From Eutypella sp. D-1 (taxonomy: Eukaryota > Ascomycota > Sordariomycetes > Xylariales > Diatrypaceae), in NCBI GenBank assembly GCA_023313575.1, contig JAJTTP010000016.1, positions 310,001 through 374,000 on the forward strand: a DNA stretch of 64,000 nt, written 5' to 3'. The notes below the pieces were generated by a model, which was not told the origin of the DNA, searched no databases, and worked only from the letters and a program-made list of their open reading frames with translations. This document shows, one piece after another, positions 27,651-37,712 of the stretch; the first letter of the stretch is position 1, and each line of letters opens with the position of its first letter. The translations under genes and the position numbers were made by a program.

Positions 27651-27927
27651 TGTAATAAAGCTGTTATTACCGGTTTTAATTTTAAATAATAAAAAACGTA
27701 AAAAGGTAAATATTTAAATTAATTATTAATTAATTAAAAATAATTTATTTAAATAAAAATAATTTTATACCTTTTATATAAAAAAAAAGAGCTTTATAAA
27801 AAATATGACGTCGTTAAGGAAAAAGGGTTTAATAACGTATTACGTCGTTAAAAGAAAAGGTTTTAACGATATAGCTTATTTTTATATAACCTTATATCTT
27901 TTACCCTGGAATGAGTGGTTTGTAACA
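27651..27927. repeat. Right LTR of element O
   Basis: Pairs with 4250-4521. The last 25 bp (27903-27927) are almost free of RIP transitions, whereas the matching left segment (4497-4521) carries about ten. The target duplication CTATC at 27928-27932 is unmutated. Confidence 0.85.
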
Positions 27928-30019
27928 CTATCTCGGTTTCTTTTTTTCACGCTGACAATCACGCCTTGGGAGTTGTCGTGATCGGACACTAGAAATTCCC
28001 TGAGCTGTTGAAATTGCAGGATGGTCCTGACTTTCATCGACAATTCTGAGATGGCCTTGTCGTGTTTAAGGATAGCACTAGAACGCTATCGTCTCTGCTA
28101 CGATATGCCCGCCGTGAATGCTCTTCAGAGAAAACGAGAGGTTAGTCTTGAGGTGTATTGTCTAACGTGCTGTTATAGAAGCCAAGGCACTTAGAATTTG
28201 GGTCAGTTCATAAACACAAGATACTGTCCTATGGCCGGAAGTATTAAAGAACACGGCAAGTGCCGGAGGTTCGAGCAACGCAGTCTGTAATTACAGCCAA
28301 CATTGCGACGGTCAGTTTTGATTGTCCTTAACCTCCAGCGATAAATCTTTTGTGATTAGCTGTAGTGATCAGATTGTAGGCAGGATTATTGTTATTTCGG
28401 TAGAAAATTTTGCGTCGTTTAGGCCACTGACGCAGGACCGCGTCCCGCAATTTCTGGACAAATATTCATCACTGAACAGCCAACCTAGGACTTGCGCCTA
28501 TGTTTCCCTCGTGTCGTTACGAGCAAGCTTATCGACGATTCTAGTGCTTGCGAGTGAGTCGTATAGCCAGATCGACAATCTGTACCCTGGTCTCCGTCTG
28601 AACGAAACGTGGGAAACGATCGTTGGAATCTGACAGAGTAAGACCAAATTCATGCTTCCGGATTCTGTATTATAAAGATTAACGTGTTAAGAAGATAGTA
28701 GCGATATATACGATGGGAATCGTATATGAGCCTGGAGGAAAGATGGATCATTAGGTACAGGCTGGTCTGGGGCCCTACTTCCATGGATGAACGAACATCG
28801 GACTTAAGGTCGCTGCTTTCTTATATCCGATCAACACCCCTATTATGGCCCCACTTAATGAAACTTGACTGACCGCGACGGAAATGCAGAGTAGGATAAT
28901 TATTCTGTATATGTCTTGAATTGCCCATCTGCCTACGAAGGTTCTTCACCCTTTGCTTGCCGTGGAATTTTCGGGTTTCTATTTTTGCCCATGGGCCATA
29001 GGCTGAACATCGGGTACTAGGTAATCCATAAGAAAAGCTAACCCTTACCCACTCGGCCTCCCCCCGAAGATTTATGGTCCAGCTATAGTTGGGCCATAAA
29101 TGCTCGCACCCACCTACCAATCAAGACCTGACTCTGTATCAGGCTTATCCACAGGAAACGCTAGATATGGGTAGTTCCTGTATGTAGCTTCCATTTTTCG
29201 TTATGTTGCTGGGTGACCCTAGCGCCCACCTAGCTGGTTGCCCCGGACCCGGGCAACTACGCTTCCGCACTACCCCGCTCCGCGGACAGAATCAAACATC
29301 GACAACTATCTTGTGTGCTACTGCGTTCCTAAAATACGTTGCTTTGGTAGGATTGCCATCCATGACTTTTATTGTCAAAAGTGCCTATGTCGTATTGTGA
29401 TCCAGGGGCAAGACAATGATATCGAATAGTAATTACCTTTTGACCCATGTCCGTAGGAAAGAGATTCTGAAGAGCGCTCTAAGCTGGGGTGTATGTTCAC
29501 TAGGTATTCACACATAATGGTACCAGGAAGAGTCTGGTGATGTACTGTTATAGTGTGAAATGATACCCTGCAGTACCTACGCAGCCATTGATGAAGGTAA
29601 TTGAATGAACCAACAAAGAAAATAGATCACAGCAACGAACAAAGTCTCTTATTCATGGAAATACTCTTGGTTCTATTCTTTGACAGTTCCCTCTGTGTAA
29701 AAGCACTAGCTACATCATCTAGAAAATTCCAAGGATCAAGGTCGTTGACAATCTGGTGCAGCAGGCCTCTTTCGACCTGGCTGCTTTAACCGTTGATCTT
29801 GACATTTCCAGTTAACCCAACACCATTTTTCGCCAGTATCCTTAGCCCCGTCTTGTGAAATACCTCACCACCACTCATTTATACAGCCACCCAACCATGC
29901 AATACCCAGTCTCACACCACAGTAGGAGCAAGAGTTTGTAGCACTAATACGTCCCCTATAGCTCCCCATATGCCCGTCCCATCATTCTCTTCACGGGACT
30001 TAGCGATAGCCACAACAAG
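27928..30019. other. Gene-poor start of the central island
   Basis: Composition returns to normal within a few bases of the end of element O. Short open frames (for example around 28322-28633 and 28821-29120) start at non-ATG codons and resemble no family. I see no gene, tRNA or repeat. The last part is the 3-prime flank of the HMG gene that ends at 30020. Confidence 0.6.
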
Positions 30020-31735
30020 TTACTGTTGGGGACCTGCAGGGTAGTCCAAATATCCCTCGGGATGCTCACCCAGTGCAGGCTGATCAAGATACTCAGCAAA
30101 GAACTCATCGTCTACGTCGAACTCTCCAGAGTCTTGTCCTTCGGTGACGTTGCCAGCCTGGGGCGCGGGCGGTGCCGGGTAGGAGGGCGCAGGCGGTGCC
30201 GGGTAGGAGGGCGCGGGCGGTGCCGGGTAGGAGGACGGGGTTCCCCAGTTGGCGGGACCGGCAAGCTGCGGATCGAGATTGTTCGGGTTGGGGACGCCGG
30301 AGAAAAGGCTATGGGCGGGGAAATCTTGGCTAGTGGCGCCGGGGCCAATGTGGTTGGGGGCAGGAGGCTCGATAGCTGGTTTCTTCTCGATAAGCTGGAG
30401 TTGAGCAGCAGGGCGCTCTTCCTCGTGCTGGTTCTCGATGGCCTTGCCATTTGAGGTAGTGTTGTCTTCCGTATTCGGATTGTTGTTAGATTCACGTTGC
30501 TTCGCTTCGCGGGCCTCATCCTCCTTTGTAGCCAACTGCCTGTAGTGTTCCTTTACATCCTCAGGAGCTGCTCTCCACCTTCTCGCTGCCTCTTTGGCTG
30601 TCGTTATCGTAAGTTATCGGGATTAGTCATTATCAGACGCAACAAGGCCGAGGGCATTGCAACATACCGAGATCACCAAAGGAAATACCCGGCCTCTCCT
30701 CCTTAATCTGCCGGTTCTTGGCCATCTTGTAGATTATGAAGCAGTTTGACTTCGGTTTCTTTGCCTGCTTTCCAGTCCCCTGCGGGTCTTCGATCTCTCG
30801 CTTCTGGCCACGTGGTGCTGCCGACGGGTTGTTGGGTGCCTAACCCAATGACCCATTGTTGGCAGCTCCGTATGTGTTGCCGGTTTGGGTGCTACCGGCG
30901 GTGAAATTCACAGGGTGATTGGCTGGTCCTGGAACACCCTGGTAACCCATAAACTGGTTTCCCGGAGCAGCTTGTAAGCTTCTCGGCTGGATCCTACCAG
31001 GAACAATTAGAGCGCTGCGTGGCATCATGGTGTAAGGACCGTTTCCGCTGATGGCGAACAACATGTAGCCGGCGTCGTCGAAATATTCGTAAGTTCCAAG
31101 GTATACTAGACTAGCCCAGGTGGGTTCGGTAGCGTAAAAGACGCGACGTTTGACTTGTTCACTAGTTATTCAGGAAGCCCAGTTAATAAAATCCATGTGG
31201 AGGATGCCTCTAGATGAAGAGGTGTAGATCAATAATACGTATAGTATTAGGACTGGAGTTGGGAAGTAGAACTCGAGTCTATATTCATGAGCAGTTCTCC
31301 AAGTTTTGAAGAGATATGGTAAGGACAAGCAAGACCTTTTGACTTTAATGACAGTCTCTCTCAGGCGAGAAGGCTCAAGGCGTACATGCCTAGACGGCAG
31401 TTAAAGAAATAGTATACTCGAGAGGTGGAATCTTGTTTTGAAGACAGATGGGGGATACAGTGCTTTTGAAAAAGAAAGACGAAATGGGGCTTGTCTTACG
31501 CCATCAAGCTTTGGATATTCTCTCGCTCCTCGATACTCCAGGTGCTGAAGTCTTGTTTTGGGATTGACGCAACATGGCCACCTGGCGCGATACTTGCCGC
31601 AACTCTGCCCCAGATTGCAAAAACACTCCCATTCTTTGTGGAAGCCTCAGGTCGGACGGAAACGCCACTGGCAGTGGGGCCAGTCGATGGGCCTGGATAT
31701 CCCATGGACTTGGACTTGCCCTTGTTACCATCCAT
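30020..31735 (-). CDS. HMG-box protein 1 (MATA-type box) with an in-frame UAG codon
   Basis: Probable nuclear DNA-binding transcription factor. Exons (minus strand) are 31735-31500, 31161-30668 and 30597-30020, giving 436 codons. The intron ends are GTAAGA/CTAG (338 nt, phase 2) and GTATGT/ACAG (70 nt, phase 1). ATG at 31735 is the first in this frame. Residues about 40-130 form an unrecognised domain shared with the neighbour at 33066-35238 (shared blocks include VYLGT and PY-MM). Codon 186 is UAG (30842-30840) directly after GSLG, and the frame then continues without a break. The HMG box spans about 213-285 (start PKSNCFIIY), interrupted after the first base of a codon at the position conserved in MAT1-2-1 introns. 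The first AUG after the UAG (codon 225) lies inside the box, so a whole box requires the UAG to be recoded. The tail is Pro-rich with three SYPAPPAP repeats and an acidic end. It could be a pseudogene, but all other signals are intact. Confidence 0.85.
30162..30233 (-). repeat. Three 24-bp tandem repeats coding SYPAPPAP in HMG protein 1
   Basis: Units at 30162-30185, 30186-30209 and 30210-30233 differ by a single base. They preserve frame and give a Pro/Tyr-rich linker after the HMG box. Confidence 0.9.
30817..30866 (-). promoter_or_regulatory. Hairpin with the in-frame UAG of HMG gene 1 in its loop
   Basis: In the sense RNA, UUGGGU (30848-30843) pairs with ACCCAA (30837-30832) to close a 5-nt loop UAGGC that holds the stop codon. 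Further out GGGU pairs with ACCC, and GCUGCC (30866-30861) pairs with GGCAGC (30822-30817). The adenosine is preceded by U and followed by G, the context favoured by fungal A-to-I editing. Pairing is read by eye; function is inferred. Confidence 0.7.
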
Positions 31736-33065
31736 CGTGAGTAGAGAAAAGTGAAAAGTTACTGCATGGATTCCGTAAGTTGTGTATGTTTTGGAAAGAA
31801 TGGACGTAGGAGATGGCAGAAAAGATGGCCAAAGCCCAGAAAGTAGGCAATAGAAGGTCAGAAGTGATGGATTTGATGGCAGTAAATGATAGGGAAACAA
31901 GGAATTCAGCACCGAGTCAGTAGTTCGGCTTCCATAATGGGAGAAATTTCTCGATGACAAAGGAAATGGAAGTTGTGGAAAATACTTTTGTGGGCTGGGA
32001 CTTGTCGCCTGATAGGCTGCGAGGAAGGTACAATAGGTTGTAGTGGTGAAAGAGCACAATTCTTTGGGCAATTACGGGACGACAAGGAGTGACTAATAGC
32101 TTGATACTGTTTAATCATGCAACATACTGGACTACTACATTATTCGATAGATAAATACATAGAGAGATAATAACCCGCAGCAACTATCGGTCTCCCATTA
32201 AGCACTATATAAGAAGACGAGGGTGGATGGGTTTATCTTTCAAGACGGTCAATACCAGCTTGAAACCTTGCTCAACTCTACGTGAAGCGCACTGTTTATT
32301 CCATACTACGCAAGTATTTTATGCAAGCGAATCAGCAAGGGGGGGGGGGGGGGTTTACTGACGTACATAGACGCGTGCCCTGTTCCGTAACCTAGTCAAG
32401 GGCCCGAATTATAGCCACATCGAGAGTTGGTGGCAAGGGAATGATTCCAGACAGTCGGCATGTACGCGGTGTTTTCGATATTTATCAGGATAGTAGCTCT
32501 AGTCTATGCTTGATTTACCTCAGTCTATCAACACTTATCGAGTCGAAGCAGCACTTCCCACACAATAGCTTCCGGCGGGTTCTATTAACAGCAACTACCA
32601 ATTCTATCCATAGAATACCATGCTTGGTGTTGTGCGGTGGGGTGATCACTGGTGACCCAGTGGACGGAATCCTGGATTAGTCACAACAGTGTAGAAGGGT
32701 TGGATACGAGTGTCAGTCATTCTCGGTACAACACCATCATACTAAAACTAGAGTTTCTGGACTCTCATAATACTGGAGATCATTCACGGAATCACGATGT
32801 AAAAGTTCATAGATGTAAGATATCCCGGTTGTGTTATTATTAGTATGTGTCAAACCAAACCGATGCAGCCACCAAAGCAAAAAATAGAAAAATCCCAAAT
32901 TTCCTGAACCATTCCCCACATTCCCCCCATTCCCACCATTCCCAGTAGCCAAGATCTTTGCAGTTATGCAATACACGACCAATCCTCCAGCGCGAGCAAA
33001 TTATGTCATATACCCAGTCTATCGCACACACCCGCATGTGTATTCACCCTAGAGCTCAGATAGCT
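31736..33065. other. Intergenic region between the two HMG genes
   Basis: Holds the upstream region of HMG gene 1 and the 3-prime flank of HMG gene 2. A 15-base G run lies at 32339-32353. No gene or element recognised; short frames here start at non-ATG codons or lack support. Confidence 0.55.
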
Positions 33066-35238
33066 CTAATGCCAGCCATTGTTTCCCGGCTGACCCATAC
33101 CATATCCCATGTCACCGAGGTAGTTTTCGTCAGCTCCTACTTGTCTGAACTGTGGATTGTTGTACTCTCCAAAGCCCTCCTGAGCCATTGCTCCGGCATT
33201 CTGGTAGTTGCCGTTCGCGAAGAAAGGAGGAGCCATGGGCTGGTAACCAGGATATTGGGCGGGCATTCCAAAGCCAGGTCCACCTACATTACCCAGGTTA
33301 TAGTTAGGCACTTCGTAAGTGGGCTGGGGGAGACCGGCAGCATATGGCTGGGCGGGGTGTTGAATAGCCGGAGGGGGTGGATAGTATGACTGTTGAGCGC
33401 CATAAGGTTGGAATGGCTGCTGGACTGCCATAGGGGCATGTACCGGCTGCTGAATGTCGACGGGGGTAACAGCCTCCTTCTTCTTGGATGACTTCTTAGC
33501 AACCTTTTTGGCAGCCTTCTCTGCAGTCTTCGAGCCGTTCCTCCTGCTGATCTCTGATGACTTGCGGGGCTTGACCTCGTAGTCTGGATGCAGTCGGGCA
33601 TGCTCGGCCTTCGCTTCATCTGCCTTGTCCTGCCAATACTTCTTTTCGGCAGCATCCACATTTTTCCACATCCTTGACGCTATGGTTCCTGAACGACTTA
33701 AAGTTAGCATTGTGAGGAATATAATAACAATACGGGGGGGGGCTTACCAATTTCGGTGAAGTGAGCTGTCGGATTGTCTCTCCGGATGTCGGCCTGGTGG
33801 TGGTTCTTGAACAATATGAAGCTATTGTTAGGCTTCGGAATGCCGGAGGGCGGCGCCTTATTCCTCCATTTCTTGACCGCTGGAGCTTCAGGGTGCTGCT
33901 CCTCGGGTGCCTTTCTCTTTGTGGCGTCCGAAGGCGCGGGGTGGTTGTTGAAGGCTTCGACCAAGGCTTTGTTGCCGGAGGATGTATTCATGGGTTCTTG
34001 GTTGAAGAACTTGTTCAAGGCCTCCTTGGTGAAGTACTCATCCATGACTTCCCCGTTGATAGGCTCCCCCACGGGATTCTCAGCGATAATCTCCTCCATG
34101 AGGTCCTCCACAGGCTTCTCAACGATGGGTTCCTCTGCGGGCTTCTGGTCGAGAACATCGTCCACATCATTGTTATCTGAGGACGGGGGTGTGGGCTCGT
34201 CTCCGAAGTGGTCGTCCAAAGGTCCATCAAACAGCTCGTCCACGCCTTTGCTATCCGAGGACTCAGGCGTGGGTGTCTCGCCAAAGAGCTCGCCCAATGA
34301 TTCATCATGAATCTCATTGTCGTCGACTGAACTGTTACCGGCAGAAGGGCTCGGAACTTCAGGGTCACACTGGTCTTGTGTTTTCCCGTCAGGACCTGTC
34401 GCGATCTCAGTCGGATCATTGAAGGACTAGCCCAACGATCCGTCATCGATGACGACATGGTCGTCCTTTGCACCTTCGCCGGCGTCGAGAGAGAGATTCT
34501 CTTTGGGGACAGTGGCGTTGGTGACTTGATTGTCACCGCTCGGCACCTCCACCTCCCACTCCATTCTCATCATCGCGTAAGGTTCTTGCCCATGGATGGT
34601 GCGATACAGTTTGTATCCCTCTTTCTGGAAGTCGACCAGAGTGCCGAGATACACACTGCCACTGAGTAGAGACTCGCTGGCATAGACAGCGCGCCCTTTT
34701 CCCATCCGTTCACTAATAAAGAGTACGTTAGTACAAGATCGACCATACGTGATATGAGGTAGGCTTAGATAGCGTGATGTCCACCGGTAAATAGAGATTG
34801 GGGGATCACGTGGTCAAGGCCGCCAACCTCGACCCTTGTTGGAAATGGGTATCCCCATTACAGAGTGGGAAGGAATGGAAGGTGGAAACATGGTGAGTAT
34901 ATCATGGTAAATTGATTGTGTATCATCAAAATTAGGAGATAGTCACGTGGGTAAACTTTTCAGAAGACAAACAGACATGAGGAAATTGAATCAACTTACA
35001 TCATGAGCTCTCGGACCCGCTCTTTCTCGAAGTCACCCCAAGCATCGACCCAGGCCAAGTCATCGATCTCCACGAAGTTGTCTCCAGAGTCCAGCTGAAC
35101 CGCGAGATCCTTCCAGATCTCTGCCACGCGTTCCATCGACTCCTTGTCGGATTGTTTGGTGACGTTGGAAGCATTAGGTACGGGCATGGTGGCGGACTCA
35201 GCAGACTGGTTTCCAGAGATGTTGTTGGTAGAAGACAT
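33066..35238 (-). CDS. HMG-box protein 2 (MATA-type box) with an in-frame UAG codon
   Basis: Tandem paralogue of the gene at 30020-31735. Exons (minus) are 35238-35000, 34712-33748 and 33688-33066, giving 609 codons. Introns are 287 nt (phase 2, GTAAGT/TTAG) and 59 nt (phase 1, GTAAGC/TCAG), at the same positions and phases as in the paralogue. Residues about 30-130 are the shared N-terminal domain (WKDLAVQL, VYLGT, PYAMM). UAG is codon 175 (34429-34427), again right after GSLG, and the frame continues. Next come an acidic Pro/Asp/Glu-rich region with PTP-SSD repeats, the HMG box (about 372-443; FILF through HPDYEVKPRKSSEISRR, typical of MAT1-2-1/Ste11-like boxes), a Lys-rich stretch and a Gln/Pro/Tyr/Gly-rich tail. 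Flanking genes are not those of a mating-type locus. Expected nuclear. Without recoding, only the 174-aa N-terminal part is made. Confidence 0.88.
34412..34442 (-). promoter_or_regulatory. Hairpin with the in-frame UAG of HMG gene 2 in its loop
   Basis: In the sense RNA, CGGAUC (34442-34437) pairs with GAUCCG (34417-34412). Inside, UUG pairs with CAA across a small bulge, and GG pairs with CC to close a 5-nt loop CUAGU containing the UAG. The stems differ in sequence from those around the UAG of the paralogue, but the placement of the stop in the apical loop is the same. Pairing by eye; role inferred. Confidence 0.65.
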
Positions 35239-36455
35239 TGCGGAGGAGGTGAACTTGTGGCTGATGGGTAATTAGAAGCTTCGTTAGATCCAGGAGGATT
35301 GGTAATAAGCTCCAGATAACGAAAGCTAGAAGCACAAGATGAAATTGTGAATAGTGTGTAGAAGCTGACGCAAATGAAACAAGTTTTTTTTGGGTTTTAT
35401 GGTAGATAGTAAAGAGTCGTGTGGTCCCTGGCTGATGAAGATGGCAACAGAGATTGTCGACAAGAGTAGTAGAGTGCGCGGTAGTAGACACAATAACTGA
35501 GATCAAGAAGTAGTAGAGTAATATTAATGACCTAGTCAGTGATGAGGAAGCTTCGTGATGAGGGTGGCTAGTAGAGTTGTTGTTGGGGTGAAGGCTTTTG
35601 GGTTTGGTGATAGAGATGCCCAAAAAAAAAGTTGTAAGTTTTAGGAATGATGGTTGAAGAAGAATAGAATTCAAGAAGGGGAGGGGTGTTTAAATATGTC
35701 ATCAGAATTGGGGAATTGTGGGTCCTGTTGGGTTTCTTCAAATAGGTATAGGTACATATTTGCTTAGGGGCTAAACGTGAAGCTATCGCCACTAACTCAT
35801 ACCGTGTACTTGCAAAAAAGTATGGTGGTGACAGTTGGCAAAACCACAACATGAAAGGTACCTCACTCAAAATGGCGCAGCATGAGCCCCACATGATAGA
35901 TTCTTATTAGTATTCATTTATAATAAGTCCAGAATTTCTCTATTTCCTAGTCTATATACTGGCAATAGTAGGAAGCCTAACAGAGGCTCCGGATTTTGAT
36001 CAAGACCCCATTTGCCCTAATCATGATCAACTAGAGCGGGCAGGCAGTGCTTATATATGCAATGATCACTACAGAGATGTACCTCATATGTTCCTATTTC
36101 AACTCGGTTGCATGAGGAACATCCAAAGTTCTACGTTCAAGTACCTGTTGCTAGTGCCGTTCTGGTGCGGCTAACGGGGCGGTTGCTCGGCTGACTGTAT
36201 GGTTGTCAGGGCAATCTCGCAAACAGTAGTCACGTTTGTGGTAGAAGCTTGCCATGTGACCTTATCACTGGTTGCAAATCACATCTCAGGCTGCTAAATA
36301 TAGATGCCAACTCATCACACCTAGGTGTTTAGCGTATATTCATTTGACTACGGAACTACCCCCGGAGTCTAGTCACCAGTCTACCCCCCTCCATCAGGCT
36401 AGTCTTTCTATTCTACCCATTGTGATTGCTATCAACTACCTATTGTGATAGAGGA
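35239..36455. other. Upstream region of HMG gene 2 and 3-prime flank of the hydrolase
   Basis: No gene is supported. The first several hundred bases upstream of the HMG gene 2 ATG contain long stretches without a clear promoter motif and probably hold its 5-prime leader. Confidence 0.5.
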
Positions 36456-37712
36456 CTAGGTCTTATCAGTTCTTCCCGGGGCAAGAGCGTTCTTGGAGAG
36501 GAAGTTGGTGATGGCAGCGTAGGTCACAGGCCAAGTATATTCCTATAGTGGCGATTAGTAAGGTGGTCATGATATCTCCAGAGAGAATGCTTACCAAATT
36601 CAAGCCGTGACCAGCATGGTCAATTACTGTTGGCTGGAACGCGGTCGTCATAGGATAGTAAGGCTCTGACACGTCCAGTATAGACGACGCGTTGGCGGAG
36701 CCAGTCGCGTAGCAGTCAAGGCCACAGAATATAATGTCGTTCTCTGTGACGCGTGAGTATCAGTCATTGCCTTGTATTGTGAAGAAAAGTGATACTCACG
36801 ACCTGTAATGATGGCCACCGGGCCCGTCATATTGTTGATTCCCGGTGGCCCAGTGGTAAGCATCTCGCCGATGGCTACAGGCTGTGCTGCATTGTATGCC
36901 GCCTCCAGGACCACGGGGTCGAACTGCCCAGCCGCGAAGAAGACCATATGTTGACCTATTTCGCTGTTCGTGATAAGATAACCGTGATCGTAGTCCTCTC
37001 TCCCAGGCTTCGAATGTGCGTCGTTTAACTCTAAGCTTATCATTCCCCACGGCTGGTAATCAGATACATGGCTGAACCCGGTTAACACCATCCCATCAGA
37101 GATCTTGGGGTCCATGCTCGTCAAGGCGTTGGTGTAGCTGGATCCCTGAGAATGGCCGATGTGGACGATCTTTTCGAATGTGGCGGGGAGGCCTTGTATG
37201 CCGCCATCACGTGCTTGTAGGGTTAACTCACGGAGCGCAGCAACTTCGAGGGCTAGCTGTATCTCGTTGACAGGATCGCCATGAGATGATTCGCCAAGGC
37301 CAATGCGGTCCCAGGAGAGGGTAGAGTAGCCATGGTCTACGGCATAGTTGACGTAGCTGTAGTTGTACTGGTTGATCGGGAAATCCCAGTAGCCACGGTC
37401 GAATCCAATGCCGTGTGTCAAGATTTGAAGAATGTTGGATGGTCCAGCGTCGGGCTCGCAGTAAGTCGTGGCCAATTCGTAGTCTCCAGAAATGTTGACG
37501 GTTTCCGGCACGGGAGTGGTGCCATCTCGCAATGACTTCAAGAGGTTAAGGACGAAGTCTGTAACCTCAATACTGGTCTCTGGGACAGTAACGTCCAGAA
37601 CAGCGTTCTGGGCAGTCAGAGCCACGGGAACGGTGATGTTCTGGCATTGCCGTGCGGCAACACCAGTCACAGCAACTATTCCGCTCACGACTGCAAGGCG
37701 ATGGAGATACAT
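36456..37712 (-). CDS. Secreted alpha/beta-hydrolase
   Basis: Exons (minus) are 37712-36800, 36743-36595 and 36542-36456 (382 aa). Introns of 56 and 52 nt have GTGAGT/CACAG and GTAAGC/ATAG ends. Residues 1-20 form a signal peptide ending near GVAARQ. The alpha/beta-hydrolase fold is shown by the oxyanion-hole segment HGIGFDRGYWD (100-110), the nucleophile elbow GHSQG (186-190, Ser188) and a late His in DHAGHG (346-351); the acid is probably in the GLDCYATG-DVSEP region of exon 2. Several NxS/T sites fit secretion. The substrate cannot be read from sequence; esterase or lipase-like activity is likely. The gene lies alone in the island between the HMG pair and RIP block 2. Confidence 0.85.

Larger units (their letters stand above)
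4250..27927. mobile_element. Element O: outermost LTR retroelement of block 1, RIP-degraded and heavily invaded
   Basis: Direct repeats at 4250-4521 and 27651-27927 are its LTRs (272 and 277 bp). They begin TGTAAYAAAG and end TTTGTAACA in the least mutated copy. Where compared in detail, the differences between the copies are C-to-T or G-to-A, as RIP predicts. The target duplication is CTATC at 27928-27932 and its mutated form TTATT at 4245-4249. Removing nested elements E/F, G, A (with B, C, D) and H leaves about 7.6 kb, a normal size for an LTR element. No intact frame survives. A 24-bp tandem repeat near 26667-26714 reads open on the minus strand as an Asn/Lys/Asp-rich repeat, weakly suggesting gag at the right and minus-strand coding. 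Copia versus Gypsy is undecided. Confidence 0.85.

Noticed and set aside
28322..29120. Short open frames on both strands after block 1
   Set aside because: They begin at TTG rather than ATG and show no coding character.
30840..34429. An unrecognised intron removing the UAG in both genes
   Set aside because: No GTRAGT-type donor lies in exon 2 upstream of the UAG in gene 2. In gene 1 only a weak GTAGGA exists, and shared use in both genes is not possible.
30840..34429. Programmed readthrough of the UGA-CUA type
   Set aside because: The codons are UAG followed by GCA or UCC; neither matches the known fungal or viral readthrough contexts. Not excluded, but weaker than editing.
30020..35238. 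Calling the HMG pair the mating-type locus
   Set aside because: The HMG boxes and intron position are MAT1-2-1-like, but no usual MAT neighbours are present, there are two tandem boxes, and the N-terminal domain is foreign to MAT1-2-1. Kept as HMG factors only.
30020..35238. Two ordinary pseudogenes
   Set aside because: No frameshift, no second stop and intact splice signals over 1.3 and 1.8 kb of coding sequence, with the only stop at a homologous position.
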